Assembly: GCF_001591645.1 (NCBI RefSeq)
Contig: NZ_BCVH01000024.1
Coordinates: forward strand, 1-58,952
Length of the DNA stretch: 58,952 bases
Direction: 5' to 3'
From: Robertmurraya korlensis NBRC 107688
GTDB lineage: Bacteria > Bacillota > Bacilli > Bacillales > Cytobacillaceae
Shown piece after piece: positions 25,279 through 34,031 of the stretch (the stretch's first letter is position 1; every line of letters starts with the position of its first letter). The position numbers were made by a program, and so were the translations under genes. The notes below the pieces were generated by a model, which saw nothing but the letters and a program-made list of their open reading frames with translations, searched no databases and was not told the origin of the DNA.

Positions 25279-26642
25279 TTAAAGACTTCTCCTGGCTGCT
25301 TAATGGCTTGCTCTGATAGAAAGACACCAAATGCAAGAGAAAGTTTGCGAGTTAATAGATCAAACTCTTTCATATCTGGGTGTTTAAAGATTGAACGACC
25401 GGGCTTTGAGTTCGCCTCAAAAAGCCAAACCTTTCCTTCTCGGTCAACTCCTAAATCAAACCCAATTTCTCCAATGATTCCTTCCATGTGATTATCCAAT
25501 ACATGACTGATTAGTAGACTTGCCTCTGATAATTTATGCAAAAGTTTTGCTTGCTCCTCTTTATCCTCAATAACTTCTTCAATCGTTTTTATGGAACCGC
25601 CACTTTTTACGTGTGTTGTCACACTTCCAGGTCCAGCAACTTTTGCTGCAACAGCAGTTACCTTCCAGTTGCCATTTTCATCTTTATTCGTATGAACACG
25701 GAAATCCACTGGACATCGCTCATAGCGAAGTAAGTGTATCCCTTGTTGTACAATAAGATGGTTTAGCTTATTCGGAAACGTATGCTTCATCAAAGATTCT
25801 AATGTTTCGAACTTCCTAAGCCGATTAATCCCATCGGTATCCCGGAAACGACAATAATAATGGTTTTGCTCCCGGTCAAAAATGATTTGGTAAATTCCAA
25901 GGCCAAGGCTACCATTCATTGGTTTTACGTATACATGGCCGTATTCAGAAAGCATTCTTTCAATCATTGAGAACGAAGTAAAGGGATGTGTCTCTGGTAG
26001 TAGCTTAGAAACTTCTTCAACCGATTCTAATCTCTCAAATACATCTAATTTATTAAAAAACCCGGGATTATACCAAGGAATTAAATATTCAGATTGCAAA
26101 CGATCTTTTACTTTACGTAAGGCTGCCTTTTTTTCGCTTCGTCGGTTTGGGAGGCGATCATAGATTACATTAGGAAACGGTAGAGTAATGGTTTCCCAAC
26201 CATGCTTATGATAGACAAATCCCTCAATTGTTCCTTCTTCCCAATTGATATGCTGTTCACCAAATACAAAGGGAAGGGCGCCAACAAATTTTTTAACAGA
26301 CAAAAGCTTGGCAAAGAACATAGATCTTTCTCCAATTGGACGCATGACAAATGGAGTGAAACCAGAGGTGAAAATTCCAATAAGAGGACCGATATGAATG
26401 GTTTTTTCTACAAGAAATAGATGGAATGGGATATCAAGTGATGGGAATTTAATAGCTTCTGCAATATCAGGACTAAGAACAAGAGTATTTTTTCCATCTG
26501 GGTGTGGATAGCATTTAGCATTTATCGCAAATGTTCCGAATGAGATACGAGTTAGAGCATGATGATTAGAAAGCTCAGCAGGGAAGTATACGGTACCTCT
26601 TTCTAGATGATCGCTAATGTCAATTCGATAGTGTTTTTTCAT
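25275..26642 (-). CDS. yheD: YheD, endospore coat-associated ATP-grasp protein (455 aa)
   Basis: A long-form member, near the length of B. subtilis YheD. It has an extra N-terminal domain (about 1-100) before the common part (GIFTSGFTPF, VIYDRLPNRRSEK, PWYNPGFFNKLDVFERL). ATP-grasp core motifs are KPMNGSLGLGIYQI, VDFRVHTNKDENGNWKV, GPGSVTTHVKSGG and GFDLGVDREGKVWLFEANSKPG. AAGGAGT lies about 11 nt before the ATG. It overlaps the preceding gene by 23 bp and the next by 4 bp. Confidence 0.9.
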   Translation of the reverse strand: MKKHYRIDISDHLERGTVYFPAELSNHHALTRISFGTFAINAKCYPHPDGKNTLVLSPDIAEAIKFPSLDIPFHLFLVEKTIHIGPLIGIFTSGFTPFVMRPIGERSMFFAKLLSVKKFVGALPFVFGEQHINWEEGTIEGFVYHKHGWETITLPFPNVIYDRLPNRRSEKKAALRKVKDRLQSEYLIPWYNPGFFNKLDVFERLESVEEVSKLLPETHPFTSFSMIERMLSEYGHVYVKPMNGSLGLGIYQIIFDREQNHYYCRFRDTDGINRLRKFETLESLMKHTFPNKLNHLIVQQGIHLLRYERCPVDFRVHTNKDENGNWKVTAVAAKVAGPGSVTTHVKSGGSIKTIEEVIEDKEEQAKLLHKLSEASLLISHVLDNHMEGIIGEIGFDLGVDREGKVWLFEANSKPGRSIFKHPDMKEFDLLTRKLSLAFGVFLSEQAIKQPGEVFK

Positions 26643-27711
26643 GATTCATCAGACTCCTTTTTTGCCCAATTAGGTGCTTTGCATAAAGGATAGGGGCAAG
26701 CTCTAAAATAGATTTCACTTCAGGTGTTGTAGAAACAATTACTTTTCTTCCGGGCTTAGAATTCACGTCAAGTATCCACAACGATCCATCCTTAGCGATA
26801 CCGATGTCTACTCCGATTTCAAATAAAGGAGGGAAGCTACCTTCTAAAACAGTTGGAAGGAGAGACAAGATATATTGGACTTCTTTTAGTAAAAAAGAAG
26901 ATGGATTGTTTTCTTTTGACCAGTCCTCAAAGGTTTGAATTTTCCCACCAGCACTTACATTTGAGACAATGGATCCAACTGAACCTTCACGAATACCTTT
27001 GCCACGGATTATCCACTTCCCATGTTGGTCTTTCTGCAATAATACCCTAAGGTCGAAGGGGTGCCCTTCCTTATTGGTAAAATGTTTATAAGGCTGTATG
27101 AGGAATGTTTTTTTCTTTAATAAAGATTGAAGCCAGACTGAAAATGGCTCTTTTGATTCAAAGACTCGGCTTACATGCTTTTCTTTTTTATCAGTTTCAA
27201 CAATATATTGCTCTTTTTCTTTTTTTATAAAGTAAATGCCTTTCCCTTGAGAGCCATTAATAGGCTTAATAATGGCTGGATTGATATGCGAAAGTGAGTG
27301 TATAACCTGGTCAGCGTGTGCAACTTGTGCGGAGTGAAGTAAATAAGGATGGAGCTTAGAATGATTCAAGACATCATAAAGTTCCATTTTATTTGGTAGG
27401 CCATAACCTAAAAAGGTTACATCATTTCTTGTTTTTAACCACCGTACAATGGAAAGGCAGTTTTGTGAGTGTGAATCATCACCATAAAAGCATCTATCGT
27501 ACAATATTTCAGGAAGTGGAAATTCGGCCTCTGTCCAGCGTGATTCGCCCGGGTTATATTTTTCGCCAACAATATATTCGGAGGTTGGTATAATATTTGA
27601 TGGAATAAATCTATAGCAACTAATTCCATAATGGCTTGCAGCCTGTGCAATTCCACTGAAATAAGAATTTTCATTCCTCAGGTTTAATGTCATGAATCCA
27701 AAGGTCAGCAT
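26620..27711 (-). CDS. yheC: YheC, endospore coat-associated ATP-grasp protein (363 aa)
   Basis: A short-form member, the same length as I recall for B. subtilis YheC. GGAGGAG precedes ATG 27711. Motifs: LPEILYDRCFY, KPINGSQGKGIYFIKKE, FDLRVLLQKDQHGKWII, GSVGSIVSNVSAGGKI and the acidic metal site GVDIGIAKDGSLWILDVNSKPG. It overlaps the previous gene by 41 bp and the next by 23 bp. Confidence 0.9.
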   Translation of the reverse strand: MLTFGFMTLNLRNENSYFSGIAQAASHYGISCYRFIPSNIIPTSEYIVGEKYNPGESRWTEAEFPLPEILYDRCFYGDDSHSQNCLSIVRWLKTRNDVTFLGYGLPNKMELYDVLNHSKLHPYLLHSAQVAHADQVIHSLSHINPAIIKPINGSQGKGIYFIKKEKEQYIVETDKKEKHVSRVFESKEPFSVWLQSLLKKKTFLIQPYKHFTNKEGHPFDLRVLLQKDQHGKWIIRGKGIREGSVGSIVSNVSAGGKIQTFEDWSKENNPSSFLLKEVQYILSLLPTVLEGSFPPLFEIGVDIGIAKDGSLWILDVNSKPGRKVIVSTTPEVKSILELAPILYAKHLIGQKRSLMNHEKTLSN

Positions 27712-29095
27712 GAATGTTCTCCTCCAATTCCTTGCTTTTGTATTCGAAAGCGAGTGTCCTAGCTAATTCCATAATGGCTTTTGTAGAAGGACGGATTTTT
27801 ATTTCCTGTTCTTCGAAGTTTTTCGAGGGCTTTGAATTTACCTCAATAAGCCAAAGCTTTCCATCCTGATCAACTCCTATATCTAACCCCAGTTCACCGG
27901 TAATACCCTCTGTATTTTTACTAATAATAGAAGCAATTTCCTTGGCTAACTCTTTCATTAGCGCGAGTTGCTGGATCGCCACATTTCTTTCAAAGAGCTC
28001 TGTCAAAGCCTTAATCGGTTTATATGTTTCGCCGCCTCTAGCTATATTGGCTACAAATTGTTTTTCAGCTGAAATCCTTGCTACAACAGAGGTGACTTTC
28101 CAAGAATTATGATGATTTTGGTGACATAATACTCTAAAATCAATGTGGCGATTTTTATATAAAAGCAAGGGAATACCCTGCTGAATTATATACGTGGTTT
28201 TTCTTCGGAATCGGGAAAACCATTTAAAAAAATGCTCAACATTCGTAAAGGACATGAAATCGTCGCTTTGTGTTCCGGTTGATACCTTTACGATAAAGGA
28301 ATGGCTTTCTTTATATAAATGAAGGATCTTACGGCCTTGACTTCCGTGAATTGGTTTAATAAACAAACTTGAGTGTTTATTAAGTAATTCTAGAAAATTG
28401 GCCTCGGAAAATAATCGTGTTTCCGGAAGATGAGGGTGCAAATGATCTTCTTCGATTAAGAGTGCATGAACATCCCATTTGGATAAAAAGCGATCATTAA
28501 AGAAGGGGATGTTCATTTTTGTCATTTCGTTTTTTATGTTATTAAAATGATCACTTCGCTCCTTTAACCTTGAGTGAATCCGGTTATAGATGACATCAGG
28601 TGGGGGAAAGATATGTTTCTTCCATCCCTCGTTATAGTAATAACCACTTATTTCATCTATTGAAAAATCATCACTTTTAAATACGTAAAAAAGTCCACCA
28701 GTTTGTTGTGTATGATAATGTAGTTCCTCGCAAAATGTATGAACGGATCGGAAATTCGGTAAATTATTCGTTTCAGTACTGTCTGTCATAAGGGCTACAA
28801 TGGGCCCCACAAGCAGGATGTTAGACTCTTCAATGAATTTTGCTAAATATCTTGTTGCTACATATGGAATTTTAAACTGTGAAACTAGGAGCAGAGGAAC
28901 GTGTATTTCGTTTTTGGGTATATCAGTTATTTCTAAACGAACTTCTACACACTCTCTGCCAATCTTTAGAAATATGGTAGGTCGTGCTAAAATGTTTAAA
29001 TAGTTTGCTATTGCTCGGCTTATTTGGATACAATTTTCTTGTGTTTGAAACGTTTCGGTTGGAATCACCGTAATAGGTAAGTAAGAAGTAGCCAT
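27671..29095 (-). CDS. YheC/YheD-family ATP-grasp protein, long form (474 aa)
   Basis: First gene of the cluster. ATG 29095 follows AGAGGT; GTG 29098 is an alternative. It has the long-form N-terminal domain plus the core: KPIHGSQGRKILHLYKE, IDFRVLCHQNHHNSWKV, ISAEKQFVANIARGGETY and LGLDIGVDQDGKLWLIEVNSKPS. It is an extra YheD-like copy relative to B. subtilis. With the three following genes it makes the order long-short-long-short, suggesting duplication of a two-gene module. Confidence 0.88.
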   Translation of the reverse strand: MATSYLPITVIPTETFQTQENCIQISRAIANYLNILARPTIFLKIGRECVEVRLEITDIPKNEIHVPLLLVSQFKIPYVATRYLAKFIEESNILLVGPIVALMTDSTETNNLPNFRSVHTFCEELHYHTQQTGGLFYVFKSDDFSIDEISGYYYNEGWKKHIFPPPDVIYNRIHSRLKERSDHFNNIKNEMTKMNIPFFNDRFLSKWDVHALLIEEDHLHPHLPETRLFSEANFLELLNKHSSLFIKPIHGSQGRKILHLYKESHSFIVKVSTGTQSDDFMSFTNVEHFFKWFSRFRRKTTYIIQQGIPLLLYKNRHIDFRVLCHQNHHNSWKVTSVVARISAEKQFVANIARGGETYKPIKALTELFERNVAIQQLALMKELAKEIASIISKNTEGITGELGLDIGVDQDGKLWLIEVNSKPSKNFEEQEIKIRPSTKAIMELARTLAFEYKSKELEENIHADLWIHDIKPEE

Positions 29096-29144
29096 CACGA
29101 TACCTCTTTCTATTGACCATGAATATGGGCAAAAGCTGATACGG

Positions 29145-29153
29145 TATCGTATG
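29145..29153 (-). promoter_or_regulatory. Candidate SigE/SigK -10 for the yheC/D cluster
   Basis: The minus-strand sequence CATACGATA fits the SigK -10 pattern CATANNNTA, 50 bp upstream of the first gene. ACATAT about 13 bp further upstream could serve as a SigE-type -35. Weak evidence, but mother-cell expression fits coat association. Confidence 0.35.
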
Positions 29154-29200
29154 AAAAAACAAAAACATATGTGAAAAATTTTATGGAAGGTAGATGTTGT

Positions 29201-30340
29201 ATGAATATAGCAATAACCATAGCTTTTATGGTTGTCATTGGAGCAGTGATTGGAGGATTTACGAACTCGCTGGCCATCAAAATGCTGTTCCGTCCGTACC
29301 GAGCACTTTATATTGGAAAGTGGAGGGTGCCTTTTACTCCAGGATTAATCCCAAAGCGTAGAGGAGAATTAGCTGAACAAATGGGAAAGATGGTGGTTGA
29401 ACACCTATTAACCCCAGAAAGTATTCAAAAAAAATTCCTAAATGAACAATTTCAAAAGGATATGATCGTAGTTGCTCAAACGGAACTTAACCACCTGTTG
29501 AGAAGCAAAATTACTCTGGCACAAGCCTTCGAGCGACTTGGATATGATCAGGTTGAAACAAATGCATCTGATAAGCTATCAGTTTTTATTCATAACAAAT
29601 ACGAAGAAGTGATGGCGAGTTTTAGGGAGAGACCAATAAAGGATGTTCTTCCAATAGAGCTTCAAGAGAAATTAAGTCAAAAGATTCCTGATATTAGCGC
29701 ATACATTCTATTAAAGGGGAAGGATTATTTTAATAGTACAGAAGGTCAGATGAGAGTAGAAAGAATGATCAATGATTTTGTCCGTGAACGAAGTGGAATG
29801 TTAGGGAATATGCTACAAATGTTCCTAGGAAATGTAAATCTCTCAGAAAAAATCAGACCTGAGATATTAAAATTTCTCGATAATGAGGGTACAAAGGACT
29901 TGATAACAACACTCCTTTTAAGGGAGTGGGATAAGCTATTAGATAAAAAAACAGAAGAATTTGAGGAGCAATTAGGAAAAGAGCAATTACTGCAAATGAT
30001 TAATCAAACCGTGAAAAAATTCGTGAAAATTGATCAACTTATACAGAAGCCGATTTCTGAACTGCTTGAAGATCATCGTGAGGACATTATAAACGAGTTT
30101 GTTCCCGCGGGTTTAAAATTAGCATTTGGTTGGTTTACTGGACGAATTGAAGGTCTACTAGAGCGATTGCACTTAGCTGAAATTGTGAAGGACCAAGTAG
30201 AAACCTTTTCAGTAGAGCGGCTTGAAGAAATGGTGTTATCAATTTCCAGAAGTGAATTAAAGATGATTACTTATTTAGGGGCCTTGTTAGGGGGAGTAAT
30301 CGGACTATTCCAAGGTGTAGTTGTACTTTTCATAGGATAG
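29201..30340 (+). CDS. yheB: YheB, DUF445 membrane protein
   Basis: A 379-residue protein with a TM at each end (about 3-25 and 355-378) and a long helical middle. The start MNIAITIAF at 29201 matches the family start and follows GGAAGG. The conserved N-terminal block is NSLAIKMLFRPYRALYIGKWRVPFTPGLIPKRRGELAEQMG. It is divergent from the yheC/D cluster, with which the short upstream region is shared. Function unknown; B. subtilis yheB has the same neighbours. Confidence 0.92.
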   Translation: MNIAITIAFMVVIGAVIGGFTNSLAIKMLFRPYRALYIGKWRVPFTPGLIPKRRGELAEQMGKMVVEHLLTPESIQKKFLNEQFQKDMIVVAQTELNHLLRSKITLAQAFERLGYDQVETNASDKLSVFIHNKYEEVMASFRERPIKDVLPIELQEKLSQKIPDISAYILLKGKDYFNSTEGQMRVERMINDFVRERSGMLGNMLQMFLGNVNLSEKIRPEILKFLDNEGTKDLITTLLLREWDKLLDKKTEEFEEQLGKEQLLQMINQTVKKFVKIDQLIQKPISELLEDHREDIINEFVPAGLKLAFGWFTGRIEGLLERLHLAEIVKDQVETFSVERLEEMVLSISRSELKMITYLGALLGGVIGLFQGVVVLFIG

Positions 30341-30409
30341 AGATTATTCGCTTTTTAATCAATTATTTGGTATAGTTGGTAAGATTTCTTGTAAAGGGAG
30401 TGTTTAAAA

Positions 30410-30763
30410 ATGGCGGTTAATTTACATGATGCAGCCTATGAACTAGAAAAGGCGATTCGCTCTAGTAATGAATATGCAAGTTTAAGAAGAATTTATGATG
30501 AAGTGAATGCGGATCCTTCTGCAAAAACAATGTTTGAGAATTTCCGTAATTTACAGCTTGAATTACAACAAAAGCAAATGATGGGTCAAGAGATTTCACA
30601 AGAGGAAGTAGAACAGGCTCAAAAAACAGTAGCCCTTGTTCAACAACATGAAAAAATTGCTCAGCTAATGGAAGCAGAGCAAAGAATGAGTATGATTATT
30701 GGTGAATTAAACCAAATCATTATGAAGCCACTAGAAGAGCTTTATGGTGCTATGGGTCAATAA
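30410..30763 (+). CDS. yheA: YheA, YlbF/YmcA-type helical protein
   Basis: A 117-residue all-helical cytoplasmic protein of the family formerly DUF964 (YlbF/YmcA/YheA). It has the family pattern LHDAAYELEKAIRSSNEY, FENFRNLQLELQQKQMMGQ and a final helix. AAAGGGAGTG precedes the ATG. YlbF and YmcA act with YaaT on RNase Y; YheA is not known to. It lies 69 bp after yheB and ends at a strong terminator. Confidence 0.93.
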   Translation: MAVNLHDAAYELEKAIRSSNEYASLRRIYDEVNADPSAKTMFENFRNLQLELQQKQMMGQEISQEEVEQAQKTVALVQQHEKIAQLMEAEQRMSMIIGELNQIIMKPLEELYGAMGQ

Positions 30764-30768
30764 CTTTT

Positions 30769-30806
30769 AAAACACTTTATCTATGTAGATAAAGTGTTTT
30801 TTCTTT
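30769..30806 (+). terminator. Intrinsic terminator after yheA
   Basis: AAAACACTTTATCTA pairs with TAGATAAAGTGTTTTTT, followed by CTTTT. Confidence 0.85.
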
Positions 30807-30903
30807 TGATACAGCAAACTCTGCCTTCTGATTGTTCTAATTACACAGCTATTTTCATACATGTGATATAAAGGGAAATGATGAAGGTGGGGGGCTACTC
30901 AGA

Positions 30904-31770
30904 ATGATTTATCGACTACTTGCTATAAATATAGACGGAACAATTCTTCAATCAAACGGTCGAATTCAAAGGTCAACAAAGGAAGCTGTCGAATATGTTC
31001 AAGAAAAGGGAATATATGTTACGTTAGTTACATCTAGAAGTTTTCCATCAGCAAAGAAAGTGGCGAAGGCATTGAAGCTTGATTCCTATTTAGTCACGCA
31101 TCGTGGGGCATATATCGCAAGCTCCATGGATCAACCAGTGTTAGTAAGAAGAATTTCCGAAGATATCACCTTTGAGCTCGTTCGATTATTAGAAGCTTTT
31201 CACTGTCAAATTCGTTTAGTAGATGATCGGTATTCGCTTGCTAATCGCTCTAGAGTTAGCAATAATCTGCTAGCAAAAACCGTGTTTTCTTCGGGGGATC
31301 CTGTCTTTTACTCACAACAATTTGTTGAATCACTAAGTGATGCTATTTCAGACGAACCATGTAGTCCACCAAAAATTGAAGTTTATTTTGAGAAAAAGGA
31401 AGACCTTCAGGATGTAAAGCAAGCAATCTATACCATGTATGACGAAATTGATATATTGCAGCTTAACGAACTTCGTTTAGAAATTGTTCCAAAGGGTGTT
31501 TCTAAGCTAACAGGTCTTTTATATTTGGGAGAAAGACTTGGGGTGAAACGGTCAGAAATGGTTGTCATAGCAGATGGTTTAGATGATATAGATATGATTG
31601 AAAAGGTAGGGCTAGGTGTGGCTATGGGAAATGCACCCGTTGAAGTGAAAAAGGCGGCTGACTGGGTCACTCGATCGAATAATGAAAATGGAGTCGGTTA
31701 TGTGGTTAAAGAACATTTCCGCAAGCAACAGCCGATTGAATTCTTAAAGAAAATGAATATAATTAAGTAA
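30904..31770 (+). CDS. yhaX: YhaX, Cof-type HAD protein with altered motif I
   Basis: A 288-residue HAD-superfamily protein of the Cof/IIB cap type. Motif I reads AINIDGTI, so the nucleophile Asp of DxDGT is Asn here. Motif II VTSR, motif III PKGVSK and motif IV VIADGLDDIDM are present, with Ala for Gly at the start of motif IV. Phosphatase activity is therefore doubtful. It precedes hemZ as yhaX does in B. subtilis, where yhaX is sporulation (SigE) controlled. A CATACAT element (30856-30862) about 40 bp upstream may be a SigE -10. Confidence 0.88.
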   Translation: MIYRLLAINIDGTILQSNGRIQRSTKEAVEYVQEKGIYVTLVTSRSFPSAKKVAKALKLDSYLVTHRGAYIASSMDQPVLVRRISEDITFELVRLLEAFHCQIRLVDDRYSLANRSRVSNNLLAKTVFSSGDPVFYSQQFVESLSDAISDEPCSPPKIEVYFEKKEDLQDVKQAIYTMYDEIDILQLNELRLEIVPKGVSKLTGLLYLGERLGVKRSEMVVIADGLDDIDMIEKVGLGVAMGNAPVEVKKAADWVTRSNNENGVGYVVKEHFRKQQPIEFLKKMNIIK

Positions 31771-31772
31771 AT

Positions 31773-31822
31773 GGAAGGTATGGATCAACGAATCAAAGTT
31801 GACCCATACCTTTCCTTTTTGT
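31773..31822 (+). terminator. Intrinsic terminator between yhaX and hemZ
   Basis: GGAAGGTATGGATCAA (31773-31788) pairs with TTGACCCATACCTTTCC (from 31799), with one mismatch, then TTTTT. Confidence 0.7.
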
Positions 31823-31868
31823 ACACTTTTAAGACAATGAAATAAATTTAACTAAAAAGGTGATTGTC

Positions 31869-33386
31869 TTGCAGATTAATATATATGGTTTAACGGAAGA
31901 AAAATTTCATCGTCCCCTTACAAATATAGCTAACTTATTTTTTGAAGAAACGAAAGTATTCATGACAAACCATTCGGACCTCGCAGAATTAACGGTGGAT
32001 TTTGTTTTGAAAGTTTCCGATTGGGTTCATGTACATGCAGAAATACGAGGTCATGGGGCAATACAATCAAATTATAAAAAAGCCATCCCAGATGAACTTT
32101 CCCAAAAAGAAAAAGATAGAATGATTAAAAATGCGATATCATATGTGTATTTATCTGTTCTACAAACTTATACAGGAATGACACAGAAGTGGGGAATCTT
32201 AACAGGAATAAGACCAACAAAACTTCTCCATAAGATGCTACATGAAGGTATGCCGAAAGAACTAGCCCACAAAAAGCTTCAAACAGAGTATATGATTTCT
32301 GATGAAAAGATTCAATTAATGCAGAACATCATTGATCGACAATTATCTGTTGTCCCTGACTTGTATAAGCTACAAAACGAAGTGAGCATATACATTGGCA
32401 TTCCGTTTTGCCCAACGAAATGTGCATACTGCACATTCCCTGCATATGCGATCAATGGGAGGCAAGGCTCTGTTAACTCCTTTTTAGGCGGCCTTCATTT
32501 TGAAATGAAAAAGGTCGGCCAATGGCTTAAAGACAATGATGTGAAAATTACAACCGTATATTATGGTGGCGGTACGCCAACTAGTATTACTGCAGAAGAA
32601 ATGGACATGCTTTATGAAGAAATGTACGAGTCCTTTCCTGATGTGGCAAATATTCGGGAAGTAACAGTTGAAGCGGGTCGTCCTGATACAATCACGCCTG
32701 AAAAGCTAGAAGTATTAAAAAAATGGAATATTGATCGTATTAGTATAAACCCACAATCGTATATTCAAGAAACATTAAAAGCAATTGGGCGCCATCATAC
32801 GGTAGAGGAAACAATTGAAAAGTTTAAACTCGCGCGTCAAATGGATATGAATAATATCAATATGGACTTAATTATTGGTTTGCCTGGAGAGGGTGTTGAT
32901 GAGTTTTCTTATACTCTCCAAGAGACTGAAAAGCTTATGCCTGAATCATTAACGGTTCATACTCTTTCCTTTAAACGTGCTTCTGAGATGACCAAAAATA
33001 AAGAAAGGTACAAGGTTGCGGAACGAAGTGAAATCGAGGAAATGATGGGGCTTGCGGAAAACTGGACCAAAGAACATAATTATGAGCCATATTATCTGTA
33101 CCGACAAAAGAATATTCTAGGTAATCTCGAGAATGTTGGCTACGCGCTACCAAATCAGGAGAGCATTTATAATATTATGATTATGGAAGAACAGCAGACA
33201 ATCATTGGTCTAGGATGTGGAGCCGCTAGTAAATTTATCGATCCTTCCACGGGTAAGATTACACAGTTCTCTAATCCTAAAGATCCAAAGACATACAATG
33301 ACTCCTTTGAGAAATATACAAACGATAAGCTAGAGATACTGGGTAGTTTATTCTCAACCCAAAGCACAAGATCTTCTATTAAATAA
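31869..33386 (+). CDS. hemZ: HemZ, radical SAM coproporphyrinogen dehydrogenase-like
   Basis: A 505-residue radical SAM enzyme of the oxygen-independent coproporphyrinogen III oxidase group. The start TTG 31869 (MQINIYGL) fits the start of B. subtilis HemZ and follows AAAAAGGTG; a GTG at 31860 is in frame but falls within that site. An N-terminal HemZ-specific region (about 1-165) is followed by the cluster motif CPTKCAYC, then VYYGGGTPTS, EAGRPDTI, NMDLIIGLPGEG and NILGNLENVGYA. The last is shared with HemN/HemZ. Heme-pathway function in Bacillus is still debated. Confidence 0.95.
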   Translation: MQINIYGLTEEKFHRPLTNIANLFFEETKVFMTNHSDLAELTVDFVLKVSDWVHVHAEIRGHGAIQSNYKKAIPDELSQKEKDRMIKNAISYVYLSVLQTYTGMTQKWGILTGIRPTKLLHKMLHEGMPKELAHKKLQTEYMISDEKIQLMQNIIDRQLSVVPDLYKLQNEVSIYIGIPFCPTKCAYCTFPAYAINGRQGSVNSFLGGLHFEMKKVGQWLKDNDVKITTVYYGGGTPTSITAEEMDMLYEEMYESFPDVANIREVTVEAGRPDTITPEKLEVLKKWNIDRISINPQSYIQETLKAIGRHHTVEETIEKFKLARQMDMNNINMDLIIGLPGEGVDEFSYTLQETEKLMPESLTVHTLSFKRASEMTKNKERYKVAERSEIEEMMGLAENWTKEHNYEPYYLYRQKNILGNLENVGYALPNQESIYNIMIMEEQQTIIGLGCGAASKFIDPSTGKITQFSNPKDPKTYNDSFEKYTNDKLEILGSLFSTQSTRSSIK

Positions 33387-33405
33387 GAAAGAGTTCTTTC
33401 ATTGT

Positions 33406-33440
33406 ACAAGCCATGGATAATTATTTATCTGTGGCTTGTT
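33406..33440. terminator. Bidirectional terminator between hemZ and a GNAT gene
   Basis: ACAAGCCATGGATA pairs with TATCTGTGGCTTGT, with a central mismatch. It lies between convergent genes and overlaps the stop of the acetyltransferase gene. Confidence 0.65.
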
Positions 33441-33912
33441 TGTATGCTTCATATATATGTTCTATTTTTAATGGTCGTAGCATTCGGTTTTCCGGTTGAT
33501 CAATGGGTTGAAATCCGAATTTTTCGTATAGGCCGTGAGCATCCTTGGTGGTTAAATGAAAGGCTGCTCCTTTTAGCCTCGGTTCGCTTACAATTGTTTC
33601 CATTAGCCATTTGCTTAACCCTCTCCCTCGGTACTCCTCAATCACAAACACATCTGCTAAATAAGCAAATCTAACAAAGTCAGTGATTATACGAGCAAAA
33701 CCAACTTGCTTGGCCGAGGAATTCACTTCTGGATTACCATCAAACAGTCCAAAGCATAAATTAGAGTTCTCTATAGATTTGACCACTAGGTCGCGAGTCA
33801 TGTCCTTGCCCCAATAGGATTCTTTGCAAATAAAATCTTCAATAACGTCAAGATTTAAAAGGGTTTTGTCAGTTGTTATATAAAATTGATTATAGGTGTA
33901 GGTTGATTTCAA
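33421..33912 (-). CDS. GNAT-family N-acetyltransferase
   Basis: A 163-residue protein. The TTG start (33912-33910, MKSTYTYNQ) lies 8 nt after GGAG; the GTG at 33921 overlaps that site. Motif A for acetyl-CoA binding is DVFVIEEYRGRGLSKWLM (V-x-x-x-x-RGRGLS), preceded by the strand VGFARIITDFVRFAYL and followed by LYEKFGFQPI. The substrate is unknown. Similar GNAT proteins act on small amines or peptides. Confidence 0.85.
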   Translation of the reverse strand: MKSTYTYNQFYITTDKTLLNLDVIEDFICKESYWGKDMTRDLVVKSIENSNLCFGLFDGNPEVNSSAKQVGFARIITDFVRFAYLADVFVIEEYRGRGLSKWLMETIVSEPRLKGAAFHLTTKDAHGLYEKFGFQPIDQPENRMLRPLKIEHIYEAYKQATDK

Positions 33913-34031
33913 GAGGTGCACTCCTTTCTACTTAACTATACCGATTTTTGGGAGAATTTTAAATAATTAGTTTTTTATCTGATGAAATGCCGATATAATA
34001 AAAGAGGAGAAGCAAGCGGGAGGGGAGAAGG

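Noticed and set aside
29097-29150. Inverted repeat ACGATACC / GGTATCGT around the start of the first YheC/D gene
   Set aside because: Only 8 bp per arm, 38 bp apart; I could not separate it from chance or from the candidate sporulation -10 it overlaps.
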